From Aestuariibacter sp. (GTDB taxonomy: Bacteria > Pseudomonadota > Gammaproteobacteria > Enterobacterales > Alteromonadaceae), in the NCBI GenBank assembly GCA_017794925.1, contig CP051238.1, positions 2,434,179 through 2,498,178 of the forward strand: a stretch of 64,000 bases of DNA. The letters are read 5' to 3'. How positions within the stretch are numbered: position 1 is the stretch's first letter; every line of letters begins with the position of its first letter. Positions 16,716-25,241 of the stretch are shown in pieces. A program made the translations under genes and the position numbers. The notes below the pieces were generated by a model that was not told where the DNA came from, ran no database searches, and saw only the letters and a program-made list of their open reading frames with translations.

Positions 16716-17838
16716 TCCAGCGCGTTTTCCCATCAGGCAAGGTCTGCATTCCAGTCAGGCCCATGCAGATCTGCCCGAGCAGGCATTATATGAACGAGAA
16801 GTGGGTCGGGAAGGCTTCTTTGGTCCGGCTTCTCATATTCATCATAAGCATGCTCCCACTGGCTGGTCAGAGTGGGAGGGTGAATTACGGCCCCGTGCGT
16901 TTGACCTGACGCAGCTCAATCAACTCGCCGAAGGTAACTCGCCGTTTTCTGCGCCGGTTATTTTGCACAATGCGCACTGTCAGTATAGATTCTGGCATTG
17001 CAACGAACCAATGCGAAAGTTAGCCAGGAATGCAGACGGTGATGACCTGTTGTTTGTCCACAAAGGCGATGGTGACCTCTATTGTGACTACGGTCATTTC
17101 GAGGTGTCAGAAGGCGATTACGTTGTGATCCCTCGCTCTACCATGTGGCGGTTGGAGCCTCACACGCCCATGCAATTGCTGATGATAGAAGCAACGGATG
17201 ATAGCTACCAGTTACCGGAAAAAGGGTTAGTGGGCAACCACGCTATTTTCGACCCTGCGATGCTTCGAGTGCCTGAGATCAACGGTCTTTTCCTTGATCA
17301 GCAAGATGAAAACACCTGGCAGGTCGAGGTCAAGCGACACCAAAGATTATCACGTATTACTTACCCGTATAATCCTTTGGATGCCCAGGGCTGGCACGGT
17401 GATCTAACGGTAATGAAGATCAACTGGCGCGATATACGCCCGTTGATGAGTCACCGTTATCACTTACCACCCTCGGCGCACACCACCTTTGTGGCAAAAC
17501 GTTTTGTGGTATGTACCTTTGTGCCCCGACCCATTGAGAGCGATCCAGGGGCATTGAAAGTGCCTTTCTATCACAGTAATGACGATTTTGATGAGGTCTT
17601 GTTTTACCACGCGGGAGACTTCTTCAGTCGTGACAATATCGAGGCGGGCATGGTGACATTCCATCCGGCTGGCTTTACGCACGGCCCTCATCCAAAAGCC
17701 TTTGCTGCCGGACAGGCGCACAAGAAGACCTTCACCGATGAAGTGGCAGTCATGCTTGATACCCGTGATGCGCTTGACATCACGGCAGCCAGTCAGGCGG
17801 TGGAAAACGCCGAGTACGTGTATAGCTGGAAAGGTTAA
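16708..17838 (+). CDS. hmgA: Homogentisate 1,2-dioxygenase
   Basis: Opens the homogentisate ring to maleylacetoacetate. At 376 residues this is the short cupin-type bacterial form, shorter than the 430-residue Pseudomonas/human type. The iron-binding region is in the C-terminal third: Glu in DFDEVLFYHAGDF and the histidines in TFHPAGFTHGPHPKAF. I place the start at the ATG at 16708, which overlaps the hppD stop and has GAGGG six bases upstream; an in-frame ATG at 16693 is less well placed. It is followed 12 bases later by fah. Confidence 0.92.
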   Translation: MRNPARFPIRQGLHSSQAHADLPEQALYEREVGREGFFGPASHIHHKHAPTGWSEWEGELRPRAFDLTQLNQLAEGNSPFSAPVILHNAHCQYRFWHCNEPMRKLARNADGDDLLFVHKGDGDLYCDYGHFEVSEGDYVVIPRSTMWRLEPHTPMQLLMIEATDDSYQLPEKGLVGNHAIFDPAMLRVPEINGLFLDQQDENTWQVEVKRHQRLSRITYPYNPLDAQGWHGDLTVMKINWRDIRPLMSHRYHLPPSAHTTFVAKRFVVCTFVPRPIESDPGALKVPFYHSNDDFDEVLFYHAGDFFSRDNIEAGMVTFHPAGFTHGPHPKAFAAGQAHKKTFTDEVAVMLDTRDALDITAASQAVENAEYVYSWKG

Positions 17839-17850
17839 CAGGAGAACAGA

Positions 17851-18861
17851 ATGAAGTTTGCTACGTATAAGAACGAAATGCGCGATGGCGCTCTGATGTT
17901 AGTGAGCAAGGATTTAACGCGCACTGTGTCTGCAGCGCCTGTAGCGCAAACCATGCAACAGTTAATCGATAATTGGGATGCGTTAAATGCGTCCATGCAA
18001 GCATTGTATGATCAGCTGAATAACGGAGAAATTGACAGCGAAGATTTCGATCCTCAGCGTTGTCATTCGCCCCTGCCACGCGCATACCACTGGGCTGATG
18101 GCAGTGCTTATGTGAATCACGTAGAGTTGGTGCGAAAAGCCCGTGGTGCAGAAATTCCTGAATCGTTCTGGACAGACCCGCTGATGTATCAGGGCGGCAG
18201 TGATGATTTTATTGGCCCATACGACGACGTTGTTGTTCCTGAGGTGTCCATGGGAATCGACTTTGAGGCTGAAATCGCGGTGGTAACCGGAGATGTGCCT
18301 ATGTCAGTGACGGCTGACAATGCCGCTAAACATATTAAGTTGCTGATGCTGGTAAACGATGTGTCATTGCGAGGTTTGATTCCCGGTGAACTGGCCAAAG
18401 GATTTGGCTTCTATCAGTCGAAGCCTGCCAGTGCGTTTTCACCGGTGGCAGTAACGCCGGATGAGCTGGGTGACAGTTGGTGCGATTCAAAACTAAACCT
18501 GCCGCTGCTTACGCATTACAACAATGAATTGTTCGGTAAGCCCAATGCTGGTGTGGATATGACATTTAACTTTGCTCAGCTAGTTGCGCATGCTGCGCGC
18601 ACCCGCAATTTGGGGGCGGGAACGATCATTGGTTCCGGCACCGTGTCAAATAAACAGGGCACAGACTATGGTTCTGCTATAGTTCAGGGAGGGGTTGGTT
18701 ATTCCTGCATTGCCGAAGTACGCATGATTGAAACCATTCGTGATGGTAAGCCATCGACCAGTTTTATGGCGAACGGCGACACAGTGCGTATTGAAATGCT
18801 CGACGACCAACAGCAAAGCATTTTTGGCGCCATTGAACAGCGTGTTCGTGTGCTGAACTAA
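17851..18861 (+). CDS. fahA: Fumarylacetoacetate hydrolase
   Basis: Cleaves fumarylacetoacetate to fumarate and acetoacetate, the last step of the pathway. The 336-residue protein has the FAH fold. The metal-binding and catalytic region is visible as SMGIDFEAEIAVVTGDVP, then VNDVSLR and the FGFYQSKPASAFSPVAVTPDELG segment, with the conserved NLGAGTIIGSGTVSNK near the C-terminus. AGGAG precedes the ATG. It is separated from maiA by a strong perfect hairpin (18877-18899). Confidence 0.94.
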   Translation: MKFATYKNEMRDGALMLVSKDLTRTVSAAPVAQTMQQLIDNWDALNASMQALYDQLNNGEIDSEDFDPQRCHSPLPRAYHWADGSAYVNHVELVRKARGAEIPESFWTDPLMYQGGSDDFIGPYDDVVVPEVSMGIDFEAEIAVVTGDVPMSVTADNAAKHIKLLMLVNDVSLRGLIPGELAKGFGFYQSKPASAFSPVAVTPDELGDSWCDSKLNLPLLTHYNNELFGKPNAGVDMTFNFAQLVAHAARTRNLGAGTIIGSGTVSNKQGTDYGSAIVQGGVGYSCIAEVRMIETIRDGKPSTSFMANGDTVRIEMLDDQQQSIFGAIEQRVRVLN

Positions 18862-18876
18862 CGGCGACGTGCTAAC

Positions 18877-18899
18877 CGGTACCTGCGTTGCAGGTACCG
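18877..18899 (+). other. Perfect intercistronic hairpin between fahA and maiA
   Basis: CGGTACCTGC and GCAGGTACCG form a perfect 10-bp stem with a 3-base loop (GTT). No T tract follows, so it is not a simple terminator. It more likely stabilises or processes the polycistronic mRNA so that maiA and upstream messages can be present at different levels. Confidence 0.6.
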
Positions 18900-18915
18900 C
18901 ACAATTAGGAAATCC

Positions 18916-19572
18916 ATGATGAGTTTGAAGTTATATGGATACTGGCGTTCCTCGGCGACTTACCGGGTGCGCATCGCATTGAACCTGAAAGGTTTAGAAT
19001 ACGAATATGTGCCTGTGCATTTGGTCAAAGATGGCGGAGAACAACACCAAACGGCATACGATTCGCTGAATCCTTCCCACCTGGTCCCAACCTTTGTTGA
19101 TGATGACGAAGACATCATTCTTAATCAATCCTTAAGTATTATTGAGTTTCTGGACGAACGTTATCCTGATCCTTATTCGCTTATTCCGGCTCATGCGGTT
19201 GAACGAGCCCGGGTGAGAAGCCTTGCACAGGACATCGCCTGTGACATTCAGCCTTTAGCGAACTTACGGGTGCTTCAATCATTGTCTCAACAGTATGATT
19301 TGTCTTCTGAACAGACGAATGACTGGTGTAAACACTGGATTGAAAAAGGTTTTGACGGCATTGAACGTCGACTGCAAACTCAGGCTGGACGTTTTTGTTT
19401 TGATTTTGATGTCACCATGGCCGATGTCTGCCTGGTACCTCAGGTGTATAACGCCAAACGTTTCGGTGTGGACATGACGCGGTATCCGTTGATCTCACGT
19501 ATTTACGAAAACTGTCAAGCATTAGAAGCCTTTCAGCAGGCTGAGCCTGCTAATCAACCCGACGCGCAATAG
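18916..19572 (+). CDS. maiA: Maleylacetoacetate isomerase (zeta-class GST)
   Basis: Glutathione-dependent isomerisation of maleylacetoacetate to fumarylacetoacetate, between the HmgA and FahA steps. The 218 residues have a GST N-terminal domain with the zeta signature SSATYRVRIAL (catalytic Ser in SSAT) and LNQSLSIIEFLDERYP. The all-helical C-terminal domain contains TMADVCLVPQVYNAKRF. AGGAA lies upstream; the first ATG (18916) is directly followed by a second one. The stop sits in an 8-bp inverted repeat (CCCGACGC/GCGTCGGG, 19558-19579). Confidence 0.96.
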   Translation: MMSLKLYGYWRSSATYRVRIALNLKGLEYEYVPVHLVKDGGEQHQTAYDSLNPSHLVPTFVDDDEDIILNQSLSIIEFLDERYPDPYSLIPAHAVERARVRSLAQDIACDIQPLANLRVLQSLSQQYDLSSEQTNDWCKHWIEKGFDGIERRLQTQAGRFCFDFDVTMADVCLVPQVYNAKRFGVDMTRYPLISRIYENCQALEAFQQAEPANQPDAQ

Positions 19573-19579
19573 CGTCGGG
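19558..19579. terminator. Hairpin at the convergent end of maiA and the Lrp-type gene
   Basis: CCCGACGC and GCGTCGGG pair across a 6-base loop and overlap the maiA stop codon. There is no good T tract on either strand, so termination here is uncertain. Confidence 0.4.
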
Positions 19580-19605
19580 AGTATTAACTATACGCTTGGC
19601 TTTGA

Positions 19606-20076
19606 TTACTGGCTTTTGATGGGCAAAGCCGTCGTGTTCTTAACCTGCTTAAGGGCAAAGGTTGAGCTTAAGTGGTCAACACAGGGCAGGTGGGTGAGCT
19701 TGGTTTTCAGAATGTGCTCATACTCTTCAATACTTTCTACAATGACTTTCAGCAGATAGTCTTTTTCGCCACTGGTAGTGTGACATTCTACGATTTCATC
19801 AATCGATTGCACCGCTTTCTCGAAATCTGTCAGCGAATCACCATCGTGATTTTTCAGCGATACATAAATAAAGACTGATACCCCTAAATTGAGTTTCTTG
19901 CCATTGAGTAATGTGACTTTACGAAGAATAATGCCTTCGGCTTCGAGGCGTTTAACACGTCGCCAGCAGGGGGTGTGCGATAAGCCAACCTGTTGGCTTA
20001 AATCTGCCATAGAGATAGTGGCATCTTGTTGCAGCACGCGTAGGATTTCGCGGTCGAATTTATCCAGTTTCATCAA
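19606..20076 (-). CDS. Lrp/AsnC-family transcriptional regulator
   Basis: A feast/famine regulator of 156 residues. The N-terminal winged helix-turn-helix reads MADLSQQVGLSHTPCWRRVKRLEAEGII. The C-terminal RAM ligand-binding domain (about 70-145) contains GEKDYLLKVIVESIEEYE. It is divergent from leucine dehydrogenase, with about 190 bases between the starts. By analogy with BkdR-type regulators it probably controls branched-chain (or aromatic) amino acid catabolism from that shared region. The exact effector cannot be read from sequence. MM at the start leaves a one-codon ambiguity. Confidence 0.9.
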   Translation of the reverse strand: MMKLDKFDREILRVLQQDATISMADLSQQVGLSHTPCWRRVKRLEAEGIILRKVTLLNGKKLNLGVSVFIYVSLKNHDGDSLTDFEKAVQSIDEIVECHTTSGEKDYLLKVIVESIEEYEHILKTKLTHLPCVDHLSSTFALKQVKNTTALPIKSQ

Positions 20077-20264
20077 TGTGCTCGTGAATTAGTCGTTATG
20101 ATAGTTATTATGCATACATTATAATACTAGGATATCCATCCTACAAAGTACTGACGAAAAAAATTGGCGTTCTATGCTGTAAATTAAACGGTTAAAACTC
20201 GCAAAACCTGTCCTCAGCACTGTGCGCTAGTATAGCGTTTTCTTGTCCAGGAACGGTTTACCCT

Positions 20265-21323
20265 ATGTCTGTTTTTGATCACCCGGAATTCGATAGTCAT
20301 GAACATGTGGCATTTTGCCACGATAAAGCCAGCGGTCTTAAAGCCATCATTGCGATTCACAACACTAACCTTGGTCCGTCGCTGGGTGGTTGTCGTATGT
20401 GGCCTTACCTGAACAGTGCAGAAGCACTCACCGATGTGCTTCGCCTGTCGAAAGGAATGACCTATAAAGCGGCAATGGCAAATCTAAAGCAAGGCGGTGG
20501 TAAATCAGTGATTATTGGTGATCCCCGTAAACACAAAACCGATGACATGATGAAGGCCATGGGGCGATTCGTTGAAAGTCTCAGTGGGCGTTACATTACA
20601 GCGGAAGATTCTGGCATCAGCGTAGAAAACCTGCAGGCCATGGCGACACAGTCTTCACACATTGCAGGCACTTCTGCACAGTATAATGCGTTAGGTGAAA
20701 CGCCGACTGGCAATCCTGCCCCGTCAACCGCCTATGGTGTGTTTGTGGGATTAAAAGCCACGGTACAACACGTGCTAAAAAGTGACTTAAACGGCGTAAA
20801 AGTCGCTATTCAGGGCATGGGGCACGTAGGTTACCGTCTGGCTAAGCAATTGCACGCGGAAGGTGCCAGGCTGTACGTCGCAGATATTTACCCTGAAGGT
20901 TTAGCAAAAGCCGAGGAAGAGCTGGGAGCCACTATTGTTGCGCCGGAAGAAATTCTGACGCTGCCTGTTGATGTCATTGCACCTTGTGCAATGGGCTCGT
21001 CGATTAACGATGAGTCACTTCCCGACATTCAGGCTAAAATCATCGCCGGTGCGGCAAACAATCAGTTAGCCCGCGAGTCACTGGGTACCGCTTTAAAAGA
21101 AAAAGGCATTGTGTATGCGCCGGATTATGTCATTAATGCAGGTGGTATCATCGATATCTACCATCAGAAGCTGGATGACTCTTCAGACGACGCGATGCGG
21201 GCACATATTGCTAAAATAGGCGATACGCTGGTAGAAGTTTACGAACGCGCAGAAGCGGAAAATCGCGCGACCAATCTGGTTGCCAATCAAATTGCTGAGG
21301 AACGTTTTACAACTCAGGGTTGA
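20265..21323 (+). CDS. ldh: Leucine dehydrogenase (Leu/Val/Phe dehydrogenase family)
   Basis: NAD+-dependent oxidative deamination of branched-chain amino acids to 2-oxo acids. The 352-residue protein has the Glu/Leu/Phe/Val dehydrogenase signature LGGCRMWPY followed by KGMTYKAAMANLKQGGGKSVI, where the catalytic lysine lies. The Rossmann domain carries GMGHVGYRLAKQL. Later motifs are GAANNQLA and YAPDYVINAGGIIDI. Its position beside aromatic catabolism leaves phenylalanine as a possible substrate, but the overall sequence looks like leucine dehydrogenase. The -35 of the SRP RNA promoter overlaps its stop codon. Confidence 0.9.
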   Translation: MSVFDHPEFDSHEHVAFCHDKASGLKAIIAIHNTNLGPSLGGCRMWPYLNSAEALTDVLRLSKGMTYKAAMANLKQGGGKSVIIGDPRKHKTDDMMKAMGRFVESLSGRYITAEDSGISVENLQAMATQSSHIAGTSAQYNALGETPTGNPAPSTAYGVFVGLKATVQHVLKSDLNGVKVAIQGMGHVGYRLAKQLHAEGARLYVADIYPEGLAKAEEELGATIVAPEEILTLPVDVIAPCAMGSSINDESLPDIQAKIIAGAANNQLARESLGTALKEKGIVYAPDYVINAGGIIDIYHQKLDDSSDDAMRAHIAKIGDTLVEVYERAEAENRATNLVANQIAEERFTTQG

Positions 21324-21348
21324 ACTTTGCGACACAAGTCGTCATAAT
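21320..21348 (+). promoter_or_regulatory. Sigma-70 promoter of the SRP RNA gene
   Basis: TTGAAC (21320-21325) and CATAAT (21343-21348) are separated by exactly 17 bases. The -35 hexamer overlaps the leucine dehydrogenase stop codon. Predicted transcription starts near 21355. Confidence 0.75.
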
Positions 21349-21353
21349 GCGCC

Positions 21354-21374
21354 GCGCTCCTGGAAAGGAGCGCA
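21354..21374 (+). other. Hairpin in the 5' leader of the SRP RNA precursor
   Basis: GCGCTCC and GGAGCGC form a perfect 7-bp stem with a 6-base loop, between the promoter and the mature RNA. It could be a processing or stability element of the precursor. It could equally act as a terminator-like end for the ldh message, though the T tract is poor. Confidence 0.5.
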
Positions 21375-21383
21375 GGTTTCTAT

Positions 21384-21495
21384 GGTGGGCTCTTGGTCCT
21401 CTCGCAATGATACTCTGTGAACCCGGTCAGGCCTGGAAGGGAGCAGCCGCAGCAGACGACTCATGTGCCGGGATGTGGCTGAGAGCCTGCCACCC
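21384..21495 (+). ncRNA. ffs: Signal recognition particle 4.5S RNA
   Basis: The universally conserved SRP tip is present: GGTCAGGCCTGGAAGGGAGCAGCC followed by the returning strand TGTGCCGGGATG, which resembles E. coli 4.5S RNA closely. The ends pair as GGTGG with CCACC and GCTCT with AGAGC, giving the long hairpin of about 112 nt. It binds Ffh and directs membrane proteins to the Sec translocon. No obvious T tract follows, so the 3' end is probably made by processing. Confidence 0.96.
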
Positions 21496-21518
21496 AAATC
21501 CTCACACCATCATCTTCG

Positions 21519-21794
21519 TTATTCTTTATCTTTCTTCACGACCTGATCAAGAAACTTAATCGCTTTTTCGACCGCGTATTCAACGTTCATTTCCATTTGC
21601 TGTCGTTCGCTTTGAGGCAGGTAAAACGCCATGTCGACCTCATAGCGAATGTAGCGAGGTGGCACCTGATTTAATGCCAGGCAGCATAGATCAGCCAGAT
21701 AATCTGACGATTTTGTTTGGTCCAGCCCCAAATGCGAAATGCGATCTAATACCAGATGCTCGTAATAATTATGGATGTCGTCATCTAACTTCAC
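21519..21794 (-). CDS. ComFB-like (late competence development) protein
   Basis: A 91-residue soluble protein matching the ComFB family. Conserved features are the N-terminal DIHNYYEHLVLDRI, the central cysteine pair DLCCLALNQVPPRYIRYEVDMAFYL, and a helical C-terminus that ends in lysines. ComFB was named from the B. subtilis comF operon but is widespread; cyanobacterial homologues bind cyclic nucleotides. The role here is unknown. It runs convergently towards the SRP RNA gene and divergently from the following TonB receptor. Confidence 0.85.
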   Translation of the reverse strand: MKLDDDIHNYYEHLVLDRISHLGLDQTKSSDYLADLCCLALNQVPPRYIRYEVDMAFYLPQSERQQMEMNVEYAVEKAIKFLDQVVKKDKE

Positions 21795-22266
21795 GGTATA
21801 TTCCTTGTTGTAATGTCCTCTTCATTTATAGCTTGTCTGAAGGGGATGTCGAGTTCAAGTGATCAAAAATACAAACTGAACGTTAAATTCAGATGAAAAG
21901 TCATGCAAATTCTGATGAAAAATACATCAAATGCAAAGAAGTTTTAAAGATGCGACAAATCGTCCTGAAATCAGGCCTAATGAAAACGCTTTCCCTTTTT
22001 AGCCTACTATTTGTTCGTAAAATCGTTCTTCGTGTGCCGGGTGTGTAAAATTATTGTAAAACTCATTCTTTAAAGTAGATTAATTCATTCTAATCAATTG
22101 CTTAAATAGTATACTTTACACAATCTTTTCACCCTGCAAATTGAACTAAAGTCTATTTGGCGATTACCATGCTCCCGGGGATTTCCCACATTAACTCTAA
22201 AAAAATCGTTTAAAAAAACGAATTGATTACGACGAAGTTTGCACTTCAGTGGTCCAGGGAGACAAT
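21795..22266. promoter_or_regulatory. Regulatory region upstream of the first TonB receptor
   Basis: About 470 bases without a gene. AAATTCAGATGAAAA (21885-21899) is repeated with one mismatch at 21907-21921, exactly 22 bp later, the spacing of tandem activator half-sites. A LacI-type operator candidate, TGAAAACGCTTTCC, lies at 21981-21994. A TATACT -10 candidate is at 22110-22115 with a poor -35, as expected for an activated promoter. CCTGA-AA-TCAGG (21964-21975) is a further small palindrome. The leader then ends in a motif shared with the next receptor gene (22248-22267). Confidence 0.5.
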
Positions 22267-22267
22267 A
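22248..22267 (+). repeat. Shared receptor leader motif, copy 1
   Basis: GTGGTCCAGGGAGACAAT, together with the flanking A on the left and A on the right, is identical to the sequence immediately upstream of the second receptor gene. It contains the ribosome-binding site CAGGGAG and ends at the A of the start codon. Confidence 0.8.
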
Positions 22268-25203
22268 TGATTAGTATGAAAAAAAGCCTTACTGCTCTGG
22301 CAGTTGCGGCAACGTTGGGAATGGCAATGCCTGCACTGGCAGCAAATACCAACGGTTTTATTACCGGTAATGCGGTAAGTAGCGAAGGGTCGGTTTTAAC
22401 CGGTGCTACCGTTACGATTGAAAATGTTGATACAGGTCTGGTACGTAAGGTAACAACCGGGGAAAACGGCGTATTTCGTTTCCCTCTTTTACCACCCGGT
22501 ACGTATAAAGTTACCGCAGAAAAAGCGGGCTTCCAAACCACCATTCAAGACGCCGTAACCGTTGGTATCAGCGGTAAAACCAACATTGACATCACGTTGT
22601 TGGCAGACAACGTTGAGCGCATTTCAGTAACCGGTTCTGCTGTTGCCATGGTTGATGTCACCAGCAGCAGTACAGGTATTGTTGTTGACTCACTGACACT
22701 TGAAAAAGTGCCGGTACCTCGTGACTTTACCGGTGTTGCACTGTTAGCTCCAGGTACAACCAAAGGTGACTCTGCGTTTGGAGACCTGCCTTCAATTGGT
22801 GGTGCATCCGTTGCGGAAAATGCGTATTACGTCAACGGCCTGAACCTGACTAACTTCCGTACCGGTGTTGGTTCATCAAACCCACCATTTGAAATGTTCG
22901 AATCATTTGAAGTTAAAACGGGTGGCTATTCTGCGGAGTTTGGTCGTGTTACCGGTGGTGTTATTAACGCCAAAACAAAATCAGGATCTAACGAATTTAA
23001 ATGGGGCGTAAATGCGATTTACGAACCAGACGCTCTACGCGAAGACAAGCCAAGCACCAAACAAGGTGACGGATTGCGGGTTAACAATACCGATGACCAA
23101 AATGATTATTGGGATGTGAACCTGTGGGCTAGTGGTGCCGCTATCGAAGATACCTTGTTCTTCTATGTTTTATATAACCCTCGCTCTGATGTGTTTGAAT
23201 ATTCGGGTAACACGCTGGGTGACACTACTTATAAGTACAAAGATGAAGACGATGACGCGTTCTGGGGCGTGAAGCTTGATTGGTATATCAATGACTCAAA
23301 TATCCTGGAATTTACCGGCTTCTCAGATGAAAGTGACCAGGTAAACTATTCCTATCGTTACGAGAATGGTGTCTACAATGCCGACGCAGATGCCGTGGGC
23401 CTGACACAAGAAGGTGGTAAGAACTACACCGTAAAATACACCAGTATCTTAACTGACGACTTCTCGGTATCAGCCCAATGGGGTCTTAACAAAGCTAACC
23501 GCTCTGTAACAAGTGCGCTTGACGTTAACCCGGCAGTCTACGAATACTCGTATGCTAACCAGCTTTATACTGCTGTTGGTAACTGGGCCAACTTTACCTA
23601 CGGTCAGGGTAATGACGAGCGTGAAGTATTGCGTTTAGATGCAGACTGGTATCTGGGTGATCACGAAGTGCGATTTGGTGTCGATTTCGAAAAGTTAACC
23701 GCGGTACAGACTACGATTAACTCTGGCGGTGCTTATTACCTTATCTATATTGATGATGAAACGGACCCGGCTAATCCAACCCCAACGGAAGTTCGTCGCC
23801 GTACTTACTCTTCAGGCGGTGCATTTGAATCTGAGAACCTGGCGTTCTACGTTCAGGATCAATGGCAGGTAACGGATAATTTAGTATTAAACCTGGGCCT
23901 TCGTAACGACACCTTCGAAAACTTTAACGGTGCCGGTGATACCTTTATAGAGCTGGACAACCTGTGGGCACCACGTGTTGGCTTCGTCTATGACGTAAAC
24001 GGCGATGGTGAATCCAAAGTGTGGGGTAGTTTCGGTCGTTACTACTTACCCATTGCTGCGAATACCAATATTCGTTTGTCGGGCGCAGAAACCTATATTC
24101 ACGAATTCCGCGCATGGACCGGCTATGCGGATGAGTCTTTGGACATTCCAAACTTTGATGGCGCACAAACACGTGAAACCATTATCTACTCTGACGGCGA
24201 CGTTCCATCACCAGATGAAATCGTAGATGCCGATATTGATCCAATGTATTCCGATGAGTTTATCGCGGGTTATCAGTTCCAACTGACTGACGACTGGAGC
24301 ATGGCGATTCAGGGGACCTACCGTGAGCTGGCTACTACTATTGAAGACGTGGCAATTGACTACGGTTTCAACGAGTACCTTGAGCGCGAGTACGGCGAAT
24401 CCTGTACCGAATGTACTGGTTTCCACTACTACGTACTGACCAACCCAGGCACAGCCATTACGATTACGACTGATCCGGATGGTGACGGCCCGTTAGCACT
24501 GGATACTTATACTATTCCTGCGGATGACCTGGGCTACCCGGAATCAATTCGTAAATATGCGGCCGTTGATGTGACGTTCCAGAAAGCCTGGGATGGCGAG
24601 TGGCTGTTGAATGCCGCATATACCTGGTCTCACAGCTGGGGTAACAACGAAGGTTACATTCGTTCAGACAACGGTCAGGATGATGCTGGTTTAACAACCT
24701 TGTTTGACCAACCAGGATTGCTCGATGGTGCTTACGGTAACTTGCCAAACGATCGCCGCCACATGGTGAAGATTTTTGGTTCTTATCAGGTTGCAGAAGG
24801 CCTGTTAATCGGTGCTAATCTGCAATGGCAGAGTGGTCGTCCAATTAACGCATTTGGTTATCACCCAACTGACGAATTTGCACGTGAATATGGTTCAGAG
24901 TCTTTCTATGCTCAGGGTGAACTGGTTCCCCGTGGTTCAATGGGAACAACTGCAAGCAACTGGTCACTGGATTTAACCGCGAGTTATTCCATGGATCTGG
25001 GCGAAGATTACGATCTGACACTACGTGCCGATGTTTTTAATGTGTTCAATAACGATACTGTCACTGAAGTCTATGAGATTTATGATGATGAAAGTTCTGA
25101 TCACGCGTTAGGCGTTATGCCAACAATGGATAGCTTCTATGGTCAGCCAACTAACTGGCAAACACCAAGATACTTCCGTTTCAGTGCAAGTCTGAGATAT
25201 TAA
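22267..25203 (+). CDS. TonB-dependent receptor with N-terminal carboxypeptidase-like domain
   Basis: An outer-membrane receptor of 978 residues. After a signal peptide ending at ALAAN comes a CarboxypepD_reg-like beta-sandwich (about 30-110: ITGNAVSSEGSVLTGATVTIENVDTG and FRFPLLPPGTYKVTAEKAGF). The plug domain (about 115-230) carries VERISVTGSAV and FEVKTGGYSAEFGRVTGGVINAKTKSG. The large barrel ends in an aromatic residue (FRFSASLRY). This Oar-type architecture often imports large or complex substrates such as peptides or glycans; the ligand is unknown. I use the ATG at 22267, after CAGGGAG, not the GTG at 22249. Confidence 0.93.
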   Translation: MISMKKSLTALAVAATLGMAMPALAANTNGFITGNAVSSEGSVLTGATVTIENVDTGLVRKVTTGENGVFRFPLLPPGTYKVTAEKAGFQTTIQDAVTVGISGKTNIDITLLADNVERISVTGSAVAMVDVTSSSTGIVVDSLTLEKVPVPRDFTGVALLAPGTTKGDSAFGDLPSIGGASVAENAYYVNGLNLTNFRTGVGSSNPPFEMFESFEVKTGGYSAEFGRVTGGVINAKTKSGSNEFKWGVNAIYEPDALREDKPSTKQGDGLRVNNTDDQNDYWDVNLWASGAAIEDTLFFYVLYNPRSDVFEYSGNTLGDTTYKYKDEDDDAFWGVKLDWYINDSNILEFTGFSDESDQVNYSYRYENGVYNADADAVGLTQEGGKNYTVKYTSILTDDFSVSAQWGLNKANRSVTSALDVNPAVYEYSYANQLYTAVGNWANFTYGQGNDEREVLRLDADWYLGDHEVRFGVDFEKLTAVQTTINSGGAYYLIYIDDETDPANPTPTEVRRRTYSSGGAFESENLAFYVQDQWQVTDNLVLNLGLRNDTFENFNGAGDTFIELDNLWAPRVGFVYDVNGDGESKVWGSFGRYYLPIAANTNIRLSGAETYIHEFRAWTGYADESLDIPNFDGAQTRETIIYSDGDVPSPDEIVDADIDPMYSDEFIAGYQFQLTDDWSMAIQGTYRELATTIEDVAIDYGFNEYLEREYGESCTECTGFHYYVLTNPGTAITITTDPDGDGPLALDTYTIPADDLGYPESIRKYAAVDVTFQKAWDGEWLLNAAYTWSHSWGNNEGYIRSDNGQDDAGLTTLFDQPGLLDGAYGNLPNDRRHMVKIFGSYQVAEGLLIGANLQWQSGRPINAFGYHPTDEFAREYGSESFYAQGELVPRGSMGTTASNWSLDLTASYSMDLGEDYDLTLRADVFNVFNNDTVTEVYEIYDDESSDHALGVMPTMDSFYGQPTNWQTPRYFRFSASLRY

Positions 25204-25210
25204 TTAATCC

Positions 25211-25241
25211 GAAGCCCCTGATTTCAGGGGCTTTCTTTTTA
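25211..25241 (+). terminator. Rho-independent terminator of the first TonB receptor
   Basis: AAGCCCCTGA and TCAGGGGCTT form a tight stem with a 2-base centre, followed by TCTTTTT. Confidence 0.93.

Noticed and set aside
21320..21559. A 79-codon ORF across the SRP RNA
   Set aside because: It reads through the promoter, leader hairpin and 4.5S RNA; the RNA explains the conservation.
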